A DNA stretch of 64,000 bases from Thermodesulfovibrionales bacterium. Lineage in GTDB: Bacteria; Nitrospirota; Thermodesulfovibrionia; Thermodesulfovibrionales; Dissulfurispiraceae. The stretch lies in the NCBI GenBank assembly GCA_020062545.1, contig JAGUWD010000002.1, positions 62,001 to 126,000 on the forward strand, read 5' to 3'. Each line of letters starts with the position of its first letter. Position 1 is the stretch's first letter. The position numbers and the translations under genes were made by a program. The notes under the pieces are model-generated. The model was not told the DNA's origin and did no database searches. It saw nothing but the letters and a program-made list of their open reading frames with translations. Shown one piece after another: positions 7,979 to 16,319 of the stretch.

Positions 7979-9327
7979 TGAAGACAAAAATATTTCTTGC
8001 GTTCATAATCGTCATCCTTGCAGCACTTCTTTCCAATTTTATCTTCGAATGGCTGATAATAAAGGATTTCGACAACTATGTGAACGGCGTGAAAGAAGAC
8101 CAGTTTTACTGGATACTTGCATCGGTCGAGGGCAGCTATTCTAATGGAAGGTGGAATACAAAGGCATTGTCCGAATCCATTCACTGGGCGATGATGCTGG
8201 GTCTCGATATAAAAGTCCTCAATGCTGACGGACATGAAGTTATTTCATCCAGAGAAGTTATGGACTCCCTTTCGGATACAATGAAACGCAGGATGGAAGC
8301 ACTCTTTCACATGCACATGACAGAAGGCAAATACGAAGAATACCCTCTTTACATCGAAGGCAAAAACATCGGCAAACTCCTGTCAAGGCCGTTTGAGAAG
8401 GATGTGATAAAAGAGAAGGAATCCGTATTCAGAATGAGGTCGAAAAACTTCATCCTCGTCTCATTCCTTATAGCAGGCGGAGGCTCGATAATAATAGCCC
8501 TGTTCTTCAGCCGGTATCTGTCAAAACCCCTGACCGATCTCAAGACAGCAGCAGAAAGTATTGCAAAAGGCGATTTCAATATGACAATAACACCTCAAAC
8601 TAACGATGAAATCGGCAGATTATCCGAAACCTTCAATATTATGACGGAATCCCTTCAAAGAGAAGAGGAACTACGAAAACGGCTCATGTCAAATATTGCA
8701 CACGAATTAAGAACGCCGTTAACAATAGCAAAATCCAACATTGAGGCTATAGAAGATAGAGTAATCAAAACAGAGAAAGGTTTGGAAAATATAAAAGGCG
8801 AGATTAACCGCCTGATCAGACTCATAAAGGGCATAGAGGATATCACAACTGCAGAGGCGAGTTTCTTCGCCAGGGGTGAGACGGCAGAGGTCAATCTCAA
8901 GGAATTCCTGTCTGAACTATCCGAAGAACTAAGACCGGCATTTAAAGAAAAGCGCCTCGGTATAACTATCACAAAAGAGGATGAGCTGATTGTTTTCGCC
9001 GATATAGAAAAACTGGAAAAGATAATAAGAAATATCATATCAAATTCTTTAAAGTTCACAGAAAAGGGCGGTGTCTGGATTGGTTACGGGACAGAAGAAA
9101 GCGATTTTTACATAGAGATAAGAGATTCCGGAAGAGGCATACCTGAAAACGAAATGCCGCTCATATTCAACCGTTTTTATAGAATTGAAGGATCAAGAAC
9201 CGATGGATTAGGACTTGGACTCGCCATTGTAAAAGAACTGGTAAATGTTATGGGCGGAAGGATTGAGGTGGAAAGCAAGGTGAATGAAGGAACTACATTC
9301 AGAATCTATCTCCCAAGAGGTGCTTAA
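7978..9327 (+). CDS. Membrane sensor histidine kinase, partner of the upstream regulator
   Basis: The order is: membrane helix (about 5-24), a periplasmic sensor region of about 135 residues without a recognisable fold, a second helix (about 158-178), HAMP (about 180-230), HisKA with the phospho-His in NIAHELRTPLT (near 244), and an ATPase domain with NIISNSLKF, DSGRGIP and GLGLGLAIVKEL. Length 449 aa. It is coupled to the response regulator by overlapping stop and start codons. The signal sensed is unknown. A Met/His patch (MEALFHMHMTEGKYEE, about 105-120) might bind metal, but this is speculative. Confidence 0.92.
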   Translation: MKTKIFLAFIIVILAALLSNFIFEWLIIKDFDNYVNGVKEDQFYWILASVEGSYSNGRWNTKALSESIHWAMMLGLDIKVLNADGHEVISSREVMDSLSDTMKRRMEALFHMHMTEGKYEEYPLYIEGKNIGKLLSRPFEKDVIKEKESVFRMRSKNFILVSFLIAGGGSIIIALFFSRYLSKPLTDLKTAAESIAKGDFNMTITPQTNDEIGRLSETFNIMTESLQREEELRKRLMSNIAHELRTPLTIAKSNIEAIEDRVIKTEKGLENIKGEINRLIRLIKGIEDITTAEASFFARGETAEVNLKEFLSELSEELRPAFKEKRLGITITKEDELIVFADIEKLEKIIRNIISNSLKFTEKGGVWIGYGTEESDFYIEIRDSGRGIPENEMPLIFNRFYRIEGSRTDGLGLGLAIVKELVNVMGGRIEVESKVNEGTTFRIYLPRGA

Positions 9328-9330
9328 CAA

Positions 9331-10098
9331 ATGAAAATCGCTTTGATACAACTAAATATTACTTGGGAATCGAAAAAGACGAATTATGACAGGGCAGAGT
9401 CCTTTGCAAAAAAAGCAGCAGAGGAAAAATGCGATGTCATCGTCTTCCCCGAGATGTTCAATACCGGTTTTTCCATGAATGTACCTGCCATTGCAGAAGA
9501 TGAAAATGGACAGACCAATTCGGTGCTGTCAGAAATAGCAAAAAGATACGGCTTATATCTGATTGCGGGCTTCCCCGTGAAGGAGCATGATAAAGAAAAG
9601 GGCAGGAATATAGCAGTTGTCTATGACAGAAGAGGCATTCGCATTGCTGCTTACACAAAAATCCATCCGTTTTCCTTCTCCGGTGAAGATAAATATTATA
9701 TTGCAGGCAATGATACCGTCATCTTTGACATAGACGGAATACCCTCCAGTATCTTCATCTGTTATGATCTGAGATTTCCTGAAGTATTCAGAAAAGTAGC
9801 AAAGAATGTACAGGCGATATTTGTTATTGCCAACTGGCCATCCTCCAGAAAAGATCACTGGGAGATATTGCTAAAGGCCAGGGCAATCGAGAATCAATGC
9901 TTTGTAATCGGCGTTAATCGTACAGGAACAGACGGCAACGGCATTCATTATTCAGGGGCATCACATATTTTTGATCCATCAGGAAATGGCATCCTCTTCG
10001 GTAACGATAAAGAGGAGTTCCTGTCAGGAGAAATAAATCCATCAGAAGTTGCAGAAGTCCGCTCGAAGTTTCCTTTTTTAAAGGATATGAGGATTTAA
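9331..10098 (+). CDS. Carbon-nitrogen hydrolase (nitrilase superfamily, omega-amidase/YafV-like)
   Basis: The 255-residue enzyme hydrolyses C-N bonds with a Glu-Lys-Cys triad: Glu in VFPEMFNTGF (near 43), Lys in YTKIHPFSF (near 110), Cys in IFICYDLRFPE (near 145). The NWPSSR stretch after the Cys is typical of the YafV/Nit2 branch, which clears alpha-keto acid amides such as alpha-ketoglutaramate. It begins 3 bp after the kinase gene, so it may share its transcript. The exact substrate is not shown by sequence. Confidence 0.88.
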   Translation: MKIALIQLNITWESKKTNYDRAESFAKKAAEEKCDVIVFPEMFNTGFSMNVPAIAEDENGQTNSVLSEIAKRYGLYLIAGFPVKEHDKEKGRNIAVVYDRRGIRIAAYTKIHPFSFSGEDKYYIAGNDTVIFDIDGIPSSIFICYDLRFPEVFRKVAKNVQAIFVIANWPSSRKDHWEILLKARAIENQCFVIGVNRTGTDGNGIHYSGASHIFDPSGNGILFGNDKEEFLSGEINPSEVAEVRSKFPFLKDMRI

Positions 10099-10138
10099 TC
10101 TTCATAATTCCTTCAATATCGTTTGTTATCTTAAATCA

Positions 10139-10453
10139 ATGATAAAGCTTGTTTTCATATTTATATTGTTTGCATCTTTATTTTCAGGAACCTACTCCAA
10201 AATCTCAGGAGGTGAAATTACCCCATACGGCGCTTATTGCCCTTTGTGTGGAGAATACGGATACTGCACAAAACAGCCTACAAAAAAAGAGATAACAGAT
10301 GCCCTGAAATCTTATTATTCGAAAAAGGGGCTAAGGGTAGTTTTGATAAAGCAGGACGGGAGATTTGCAGAGGCAGAGGTTTATAAAAATGGGGAACTCG
10401 TTGACAAAATACTGCTTGACTGCAGGACAGGAAGGATCAGGTCTATATATTAA
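10139..10453 (+). CDS. Secreted Cys-motif protein of unknown function
   Basis: The protein has 104 residues with a probable signal peptide (1-20). A mature part follows containing YCPLCGEYGYC (about residues 34-44), a small zinc-ribbon-like CxxC...C cluster, and then a mixed alpha/beta stretch. I do not recognise the family. It ends 27 bp before a strong intrinsic terminator, so it is probably the last gene of the preceding group. Its cysteines and periplasmic location fit a metal or redox role next to the copper island, but this is only context. Confidence 0.65.
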   Translation: MIKLVFIFILFASLFSGTYSKISGGEITPYGAYCPLCGEYGYCTKQPTKKEITDALKSYYSKKGLRVVLIKQDGRFAEAEVYKNGELVDKILLDCRTGRIRSIY

Positions 10454-10480
10454 CAGGCTTTTTACTCACCCCCCCTCCTT

Positions 10481-10514
10481 GAGGCGGCCATCCCCCTATG
10501 GCCGCCTCTTTTTT
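10481..10514 (+). terminator. Intrinsic terminator before the copper island
   Basis: An 11-bp perfect GC-rich stem (GAGGCGGCCAT with its complement) has a 6-nt loop and is followed by six T. It separates the upstream plus-strand genes from the island that starts at 10591. Confidence 0.93.
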
Positions 10515-10590
10515 GGGGTGCAGTTATTCATAATTTATTCAAAATCTTTGAGTATTGTATTACAAATTTGGACTTACAGGAGGTGAGTTA

Positions 10591-10992
10591 ATGAGAAAAT
10601 TCCGAATAACATTATTGCTGATTATCGCGGCAGTGCTCTTTGCGGCAGCGGCAAACAACACATTCGCACAAAAGCCGATGAAGGATGAATCGCTGAGGAG
10701 AGGCGAGACAAGGGCAACCCTTAATCCAGATATGTTCGGCGATCCTCGCATTAAAAAGGCATATCAGGTGGCAAAAGAAATCCCATGGGTACTGGACAGC
10801 ATATACTGCTATTGCATGTGCGAGGAGTCCCCGGCATTCAAGCACAAGAGCCTACTGAGTTGCTATGTTGACAAACATGCTGCAATGTGAGACATTTGTC
10901 TTGGGGAGGCCCTGCGGGCTTCCGAGCTTTATAAAAAAGGCTATCCCGTAAAAAAGATACGGGATACTGTTGAAAAAGAGTTTAAGCGGTAG
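10591..10992 (+). CDS. PCYCGC-family exported protein with in-frame UGA (probable selenoprotein)
   Basis: The ATG at 10591 follows AGGAGGTGAG. A signal peptide (1-26) precedes a mature domain with CYCMC (73-77) and HKSLLSCYV (85-93), matching the PCYCGC-motif family. The frame meets TGA at codon 100 (10888-10890) and then continues without interruption for 33 residues (DICLGEAL... to EKEFKR) to TAG at 10990-10992. In homologues as I remember them, the codon-100 position is Cys in a HAAxCxxC motif, so TGA gives a U-x-x-C redox pair (U100, C103). A SECIS-like hairpin follows at 10905-10923. The next gene begins 8 bp after the TAG but 110 bp after the TGA, so readthrough gives the more natural spacing. 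The alternatives are a nonsense mutation or a base-call error. It probably handles copper or thiols in the periplasm. Confidence 0.75.
10905..10923 (+). promoter_or_regulatory. Candidate bacterial SECIS hairpin
   Basis: GGAGGCCC pairs with GGGCTTCC (8 bp, one G-U) around the 3-nt loop TGC. The loop starts 23 nt after the UGA, within the range usual for bacterial SECIS elements, and has a G at its second position as the bacterial consensus expects. No selA, selB or selC gene is in the window to confirm decoding. Confidence 0.55.
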
Positions 10993-11000
10993 GGGGAATT

Positions 11001-11726
11001 ATGAAAAAATTTATTGTAATAATTGTGCCGATCCTTTTATTGCTGTCAGGAGTTTATGCCGAGGGACATAAAGATCATGACCACAATAAGAAAAATGGAA
11101 TGTCAGAGCAGGCAACCCCTAATGAACATATAAAAATTTGTCCGGTAAGCGGTGATAAAATCGATGAGAAAACGGCGCAAACATATAAATACGAATATAA
11201 AGGTAAAATCTACAGCTTATGCTGCCAGATGTGCCTTGAAGAATTCAAAAAGGATCCGGAGAAATATATCAGCACCGTTTATACTCATTCGGATGGACGC
11301 AGCATGGAAGCCGAAAAGCCAAAATTCACAAAGCATCGCGATAACAGCCTTTTTAAAATCACGGACAAAGGCTTATTCAGCGTAGAAATGCTGCTGGATG
11401 GCAAAGAATTCAAAATCGGCAAGAATGATGTTGGGGTTGTCATACACGGCTCGCATGATGAAGATGTGGAAGGCGCAAAGATACACGTTGATCTGCTAAT
11501 ACACGGAGCATCTCCTTTAGACCTTGGCGATGTCGTTGTGCTCTCTGTTACCGAACAAAAAGGTGGCCTGTACACAATAAAGAATCTTGATCTCCAGAGA
11601 GGCGGTAATTGGGAATTGAGAATAAAAATTAAAAAACAAAAACTTGAAGATGGCGTTATCTTTGTTTTCCCTGATGCAATAAAACAGAATCTGCCTAAAG
11701 GCAAATATAATGCAGAAGGCATCTGA
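11001..11726 (+). CDS. Exported YHS-domain protein with a C-terminal beta domain
   Basis: The 241-residue protein has a signal peptide (1-20) and a His-rich linker (GHKDHDHNKK, about 22-31). A YHS/TRASH-like metal-binding domain follows (about 45-95: ICPVSGDKI... LCCQMCLEEFKKDPEKYI). The C-terminal region of about 120 residues ends in a beta-rich stretch like the YtkA/FixH fold (GGNWELRIKIKK). YHS domains bind copper or other soft metals through their Cys residues. A GGGGG ribosome site lies in the 8-bp gap after the PCYCGC gene. It is probably a periplasmic metal sensor or chaperone of the copper island. Confidence 0.8.
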   Translation: MKKFIVIIVPILLLLSGVYAEGHKDHDHNKKNGMSEQATPNEHIKICPVSGDKIDEKTAQTYKYEYKGKIYSLCCQMCLEEFKKDPEKYISTVYTHSDGRSMEAEKPKFTKHRDNSLFKITDKGLFSVEMLLDGKEFKIGKNDVGVVIHGSHDEDVEGAKIHVDLLIHGASPLDLGDVVVLSVTEQKGGLYTIKNLDLQRGGNWELRIKIKKQKLEDGVIFVFPDAIKQNLPKGKYNAEGI

Positions 11727-11808
11727 ATATGTGCCATGACAATGGGTCTTTCATCGCTGTTACACCAGTGGACTACATAATTAAAATAAGGACTACGGAG
11801 AGGATTCT

Positions 11809-12876
11809 GTGAGAGACCCCATATGTAACATGGAAGTAGATGAAAGAAATGCCTTCACAGCAGAATGTGAAGGCAGAACCTTTTATTTCTGCTCAGAGGG
11901 ATGCAGGGAAAGGTTCATGAGAGAAAGGATATGCAAAATTCCCCGTACATCTTATGACCTCATAATAATCGGCGGCGGCCCTGCTGGACTTACGGCCGCT
12001 GTATATGCAGCCACACTGAAGATGGATGCCTTTCTCATAACAAAAGACCTCGGCGGACAGGCCATTGACAGCACAAAGATAGAAAACTACATGGGCTTTG
12101 ATTTCATCACAGGACCAGAACTTGTAGAGAAATTCCAGTATCAGCTTATCCACTCCCATTACATTGACCACCTTATGAGCGATGTTGAAAAGATTGAAGC
12201 AAGTGATGGCGGATTTAATGTCACCGCATCAGAACTCAAAACATATTTGGCAAAGACATTAATCATCGCCACAGGCATGACAAGACAAAAACTGAAGGTT
12301 CCAGGAGAAGAGGAGTTTCAGAGAAAGGGCATCTTTTATGGAAACATTCAGGATTTCTCTTTTGTCCAGGGGGAGGATGTTGCAGTGATAGGCGGCGGCA
12401 ATTCTGCATTGCAGATAGTTGAAAACCTCAATACCATAGCAAGAAACATATACATCGTCTCTGACAGCAGACTCACAGCAGACCCTGTAATAGTTGAAAG
12501 GGTGAGCGCCTTTAAAAACCTGAAGAAATACGAGGGGTATAAGGTTTTAGAATTTAAGGGTGAAAAGACACTGTCAAGTATTGTTATAAGGAAAATAGCA
12601 TCTGATGAGACATCAGACATTCCAGTTAAAGGTGCCTTTATTGCGATAGGCTTGCAATCCAATTCTTCTCTTGTCTCTCATCTTGTTGAACTTAACGAAA
12701 GAGGTGAGATTATCATCAATCCTGACTGTTCAACTTCATATCCCGGGATATTTGCAGCAGGAGATGTAACCAATGCTTTTGGAAAGAGGATAATTATAGC
12801 CTCTGGTGAGGGCGCAAAAGCAGCATTATCTGCAAGGCGGTATTTATTGAGTCAAATAAAAAATAACAGGGGGTAA
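11809..12876 (+). CDS. YHS domain fused to a thioredoxin-reductase-like flavoprotein lacking the redox CxxC
   Basis: A GTG start follows GGAGAGG. Residues 1-40 are a YHS domain (DPICNMEV, FYFCSEGCRERF). From about residue 47 there is an FAD/NAD(P) flavoprotein: FAD GGGPAGLTAA near 55, NAD(P) site VIGGGNSALQIVE near 198, C-terminal FAAGDVTNA near 317. In thioredoxin reductases the second nucleotide domain carries a CATC redox motif just before its GxGxxA site. Here that place reads IFYGNIQDFSF with no Cys, so it cannot be an ordinary thioredoxin reductase. An NAD(P)H-dependent reductase that delivers electrons to a YHS-bound metal is a reasonable guess. Its stop overlaps the next start (TAATG). 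Confidence 0.82.
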   Translation: MRDPICNMEVDERNAFTAECEGRTFYFCSEGCRERFMRERICKIPRTSYDLIIIGGGPAGLTAAVYAATLKMDAFLITKDLGGQAIDSTKIENYMGFDFITGPELVEKFQYQLIHSHYIDHLMSDVEKIEASDGGFNVTASELKTYLAKTLIIATGMTRQKLKVPGEEEFQRKGIFYGNIQDFSFVQGEDVAVIGGGNSALQIVENLNTIARNIYIVSDSRLTADPVIVERVSAFKNLKKYEGYKVLEFKGEKTLSSIVIRKIASDETSDIPVKGAFIAIGLQSNSSLVSHLVELNERGEIIINPDCSTSYPGIFAAGDVTNAFGKRIIIASGEGAKAALSARRYLLSQIKNNRG

Positions 12877-13043
12877 TGACTACGATAATAACAGCCTTGA
12901 TGTTTCCTGTGCTTATTTACGTTTATTACCTTTTGTCAAAGAGGGAAGAGAGTGATATGATTAAGATGTTTGGTGATGAATATAAACGCTATATGGAAAT
13001 GACACCAATGTTTATACCAACATTCTCAGAAAGAAGGAGGTAA
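12876..13043 (+). CDS. Truncated isoprenylcysteine-methyltransferase-like (ICMT/PEMT) membrane protein
   Basis: The 55-residue ORF starts at an ATG overlapping the previous stop (TAATG). It has one membrane helix (about 5-20), then YYLLSKREESDMIKMFGDEY and YMEMTPMFIP, which is the conserved C-terminal signature of ICMT/PEMT-like methyltransferases (normally 150-200 aa). Only the last helix and tail remain. It may be a remnant left by deletion or a small protein kept for its membrane tail. Its good coding frame and tight coupling suggest it is still translated. Confidence 0.6.
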   Translation: MTTIITALMFPVLIYVYYLLSKREESDMIKMFGDEYKRYMEMTPMFIPTFSERRR

Positions 13044-13047
13044 AAGC

Positions 13048-13110
13048 ATGAGCATCAAAAAGGTGACAAAGAAAAAGGCACTATCCTGTAAGTGTCATCA
13101 ATCTTGCTAA
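13048..13110 (+). CDS. Tiny Cys-rich peptide (20 aa)
   Basis: The 20-codon ORF has an excellent ribosome site (AAGGAGG, 7 nt before the ATG). The N-terminus is basic (SIKKVTKKK) and the end is CKCHQSC, three Cys and one His within seven residues, a compact soft-metal site. It lies between the methyltransferase fragment and the Met-rich protein in a copper island. It could be a metal-binding peptide or a leader peptide sensing metal; neither is demonstrated. Confidence 0.5.
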   Translation: MSIKKVTKKKALSCKCHQSC

Positions 13111-13133
13111 AAACCTATTTAAGGAGGAGAGAG

Positions 13134-13655
13134 ATGAAAAGGACGATTTTTACCTTGTTGGTTTTGTTTGCATTTAGCATTTCTGCATATGCAGAAATGG
13201 GTATGATGAAAGGCCAGTCAGGTGGCCAGATGATAGGCAAAGGACAGCAGATGCCAATGATGCAGATGATGCAGATGATGATGGATATGATGAAGATGCA
13301 GGAAAAGATGATGATGGGTGTAAAGCCCGCAGAGAAAAAACAGATGATGAAGGATATGGCCAGTATGAGAGAGAAGATGCAGAAGATGATGTCTATGCAT
13401 ATGGGTATGATGACCGGAGCGAACGATGCTCAGGCAAGGCTTAAATGCGCTGAGGAGTGGCTCAAAAAGGCCATAGACCTCCATGAATTGCATATGAAAG
13501 ACCCAAAGACAGCAACCGAGGCATCCCAGATGGAGATGATGGAACAGATGAAAAAGGCTTATAGTTGTATTACAGGAACAGGCACTGAGATGAGCGGAAC
13601 ACAGCCAGAAGAATCTGCAGGAGGAGAGAAAAAGAAAGACGCCCACAGCCATTAA
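13134..13655 (+). CDS. Exported Met-rich (probably copper-binding) protein
   Basis: The ATG at 13134 follows AAGGAGG and gives a signal peptide (1-20, ending AYA), so it is preferred over the upstream start at 13092. The mature protein (about 153 aa) has many methionine clusters in its first half (MMQMMQMMMDMMKM, EKMMMG, MQKMMSMHMGMM). Two cysteines lie in the helical second half, and the end is a His tail (DAHSH). Such Met arrays bind Cu(I) in the periplasm. It is directly upstream of copA, so it probably buffers copper or hands it to the efflux systems. Met-rich helices also occur in unrelated coiled-coil proteins. Confidence 0.75.
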   Translation: MKRTIFTLLVLFAFSISAYAEMGMMKGQSGGQMIGKGQQMPMMQMMQMMMDMMKMQEKMMMGVKPAEKKQMMKDMASMREKMQKMMSMHMGMMTGANDAQARLKCAEEWLKKAIDLHELHMKDPKTATEASQMEMMEQMKKAYSCITGTGTEMSGTQPEESAGGEKKKDAHSH

Positions 13656-13751
13656 TATAAATTACATTGGTCACTGAGCTATTTCAAACAAGATATTTAA
13701 GAAAAAATGGCTTAAAGATATGTAGCCATTATTCTGCATGGGGGGGGAACA

Positions 13752-16145
13752 ATGAAGGTCACAGACCCTGTTTGTAAGATGTCAATAGAAGATAGTGAGG
13801 CTGTTGCCAGTTCAACATACAAAGGCATAACTTATCACTTCTGCTCAAGGAATTGCAAGGATAAATTTGACGGCAACCCCGCTCTCTTTCTTGTGGAAAA
13901 AGCTCCAGGGCCTTCAAAAACAGGTGTAATTTTCACCTGCCCCATGCATCCTGAGATAAGGCAGGAGGGACCAGGCTCCTGCCCGAAATGTGGAATGGCT
14001 CTTGAGCCCGTAAGTCCTCCTGCTGGAAAGACTGAATGGACATGCCCGATGCATCCTGAGATTATCAGAGATTCTCCAGGAAGTTGTCCTATCTGTGGAA
14101 TGGCACTGGAACCAAGAACTATCTCAACAGAGGAGGAAAATCCTGAACTGATTGATATGACAAGACGTTTCAGGGCTGGAGTAATTCTTACAATCCCGTT
14201 AATCTTTATTGCCATGAGCGATTATATCCCTTTGTTTTCACTAAAAACACTCCTTTCTCATGAACTCCTGAAATGGATAGACCTCCTCCTCGCAACACCT
14301 GTTGTTCTATGGGCTGGATGGCCATTCTTTGTGCGATTCTGGCAATCCATTATAAGCCGTAACCTCAATATGTTCACATTGATAGGACTCGGTGTGGGTG
14401 TAGCCTACATTTACAGTGTTGTTGCATCGCTTTTCCCAGGCCTATTCCCTGCCTCTTTTAGAAAGGATGGTGAGATCGGGGTATATTTTGAGGCTGCAGC
14501 AGTTATAGTGACCCTCGTGCTTCTTGGGCAGGTGCTTGAACTAAAGGCAAGGAGTAAGACAGGCGCTGCGATCAAGATGCTCTTGGGGCTTGCACCAAAG
14601 ACAGCCCGAAGAATAAGAGATGGTATAGAAGAGGATATACCCCTTGAGCATGTAAAGATAGGAGACTTGCTCCGTGTTCGTCCAGGAGAGAAGATACCTG
14701 TTGATGGCATTGTTATTGAAGGGACAAGTTCTGTTGATGAATCAATGGTTACAGGAGAACCTATTCCTGTTGAGAAACAGAAGGGAGATCGGGTAATTGG
14801 TGCAACTGTAAATGGAACAGGCATGTTGATAATGAAGGCTGAGAAGGTTGGAGCAGATACCCTGCTTTCACAGATTGTTCATATGGTTGCAGAGGCGCAG
14901 AGAAGCAGGGCACCTATTCAGAAGCTTGCAGATATTGTGGCAGGCTATTTTGTTCAGATAGTTGTTGCCGTAGCAGTAATTACCTTCATTATGTGGGCAT
15001 GGCTTGGTCCTGAACCCAGAATGGCCCATGCAATTATCAATGCAGTAGCTGTATTAATCATCGCCTGTCCCTGTGCCCTTGGACTTGCAACACCAATGTC
15101 CATAATGGTTGCAATGGGAAAAGGCGCGACAGCTGGAGTGCTTTTTAAAAACGCAGAGGCGATAGAGGTAATGAAGAAAATTGATACACTCGTTGTTGAT
15201 AAAACAGGTACTCTTACTGTTGGCAAGCCGAGGCTTATGAAGATAGTTCCATTTCAGGGATTTAATGAAGACAGGATACTTTATCTTTCAGCGAGCCTTG
15301 AACGCGGAAGTGAACATCCCCTTGCAGAGGCAATTGTAAGGGCTGCTGAGGAAAGAGGTATAAAGCTCAACGATGTTAAGGATTTTAAATCCATTACAGG
15401 CAAAGGTGTGACAGGCAGGATTGATGGACATGAGGTCACACTGGGAAACAAAAAACTCCTTGATGACCTGGGCATTGACCCTGCTGAAGTATTGACAAAG
15501 GCTGATGAAATGCGTGCCGATGGGCAGACAGTCATGTTTGTTACAGTAGATGGTAAGGTGATAGGGCTTCTCGGTGTTGCAGACCCGATAAAAGAATCTA
15601 CACCGGAGGCGATTGATGCACTCCATAGAGAAGGCATACGTATCGTGATGCTTACAGGAGACAATCGTATTACAGCAGAGGCAGTGGCAAGGAAGCTTAA
15701 TATTGATGATGTGATTGCAGAGGTCCTGCCTGACCAGAAGTCCGAGGTTGTAAAAAAACTGCAGAATGAAGGACGACTTGTTGCAATGGCAGGGGATGGA
15801 ATAAATGACGCACCGGCACTGGCGCAGGCTCATGTAGGTATAGCAATGGGAACAGGCACAGATGTAGCGATGGAAAGCGCAGGCGTAACACTTATAAAAG
15901 GTGACCTCATGGGGATTGTTAGGGCAAGGAGGCTCAGCAGGGCAACAATGCGAAATATAAAACAGAACCTCTTCTGGGCCTTTATTTATAATACCCTCGG
16001 AGTCCCGATTGCAGCAGGTGTTCTTTATCCATTCTCTGGAATACTTCTGAGTCCCGTATTTGCAGCGGCTGCCATGAGCTTCAGCTCTGTATCAGTGGTT
16101 GGCAATGCCTTGAGGCTGAGGAGGGTAAAGATAGTCGAACAATAA
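13752..16145 (+). CDS. copA: Copper-exporting P1B-type ATPase CopA with YHS and two heavy-metal-binding domains
   Basis: The 797-residue ATPase has a YHS domain (about 1-46, DPVCKMS... HFCSRNC) and two successive heavy-metal-binding domains (CPMHPEI...[10 protein letters not shown] near 57-83 and CPMHPEI...[10 protein letters not shown] near 95-120). The pump follows: MVTGEP, the metal-translocating CPC in [11 protein letters not shown], phosphorylation site [16 protein letters not shown] and [14 protein letters not shown] with these motifs indicates Cu(I) export from the cytoplasm. A run of eight G precedes the ATG as ribosome site. The HMA domains of classical CopA are replaced here by YHS and the CPMHP modules. 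Confidence 0.94.
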   Translation: MKVTDPVCKMSIEDSEAVASSTYKGITYHFCSRNCKDKFDGNPALFLVEKAPGPSKTGVIFTCPMHPEIRQEGPGSCPKCGMALEPVSPPAGKTEWTCPMHPEIIRDSPGSCPICGMALEPRTISTEEENPELIDMTRRFRAGVILTIPLIFIAMSDYIPLFSLKTLLSHELLKWIDLLLATPVVLWAGWPFFVRFWQSIISRNLNMFTLIGLGVGVAYIYSVVASLFPGLFPASFRKDGEIGVYFEAAAVIVTLVLLGQVLELKARSKTGAAIKMLLGLAPKTARRIRDGIEEDIPLEHVKIGDLLRVRPGEKIPVDGIVIEGTSSVDESMVTGEPIPVEKQKGDRVIGATVNGTGMLIMKAEKVGADTLLSQIVHMVAEAQRSRAPIQKLADIVAGYFVQIVVAVAVITFIMWAWLGPEPRMAHAIINAVAVLIIACPCALGLATPMSIMVAMGKGATAGVLFKNAEAIEVMKKIDTLVVDKTGTLTVGKPRLMKIVPFQGFNEDRILYLSASLERGSEHPLAEAIVRAAEERGIKLNDVKDFKSITGKGVTGRIDGHEVTLGNKKLLDDLGIDPAEVLTKADEMRADGQTVMFVTVDGKVIGLLGVADPIKESTPEAIDALHREGIRIVMLTGDNRITAEAVARKLNIDDVIAEVLPDQKSEVVKKLQNEGRLVAMAGDGINDAPALAQAHVGIAMGTGTDVAMESAGVTLIKGDLMGIVRARRLSRATMRNIKQNLFWAFIYNTLGVPIAAGVLYPFSGILLSPVFAAAAMSFSSVSVVGNALRLRRVKIVEQ

Positions 16146-16210
16146 ATCCTCTAATCTTCATAATCTCTTCAAATTTAAATGATAATTTAAATTAAAAATT
16201 TTTAAGGGGG

Positions 16211-16309
16211 TGATAGGATGAAGGCAAGGCACTGATGGCCTTCGAGCCTTACAAAAGGCTATCCGGTAAAAAGATAACAGAGATTGTGGAAAAAGAATAT
16301 AAAAGATAG
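16211..16309 (+). pseudogene. Degraded copy of the 3' end of the PCYCGC-type gene
   Basis: This stretch aligns base by base with the last 100 bp of the gene at 10591-10992, from the TGA to the TAG, with about 3 nt lost from two A runs. It keeps shared blocks such as GGCTATCC and GTGGAAAAAGAATAT. The rest of the gene is missing and stops interrupt the frame. The segment sits just upstream of a signal-peptide gene, as the intact copy does. It is a relic of a local duplication. Confidence 0.75.
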
Positions 16310-16319
16310 GAGGCAGAGC

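Noticed and set aside
10555-10890. Reading the PCYCGC-type gene as a short protein ending at TGA 10888, with start at TTG 10555
   Set aside because: The ATG at 10591 has the ribosome site, and the frame after the TGA is coding-like up to the next gene, so the longer UGA-containing frame is preferred.
11729-11812. 27-codon ORF between the YHS protein and the YHS-flavoprotein gene
   Set aside because: It has only a weak ribosome site, no recognisable motif and ordinary composition. The GTGA overlap with the next start is probably chance.
13218-13652. Long open frame antisense to the Met-rich gene (His-rich product)
   Set aside because: It is the complement of ATG-rich codons; the plus-strand gene has a signal peptide and ribosome site.
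16284-16319. Upstream start of the YtkA-like gene
   Set aside because: It reads through the degraded PCYCGC relic and would destroy the signal peptide; the ATG at 16320 has AGGAGG before it.
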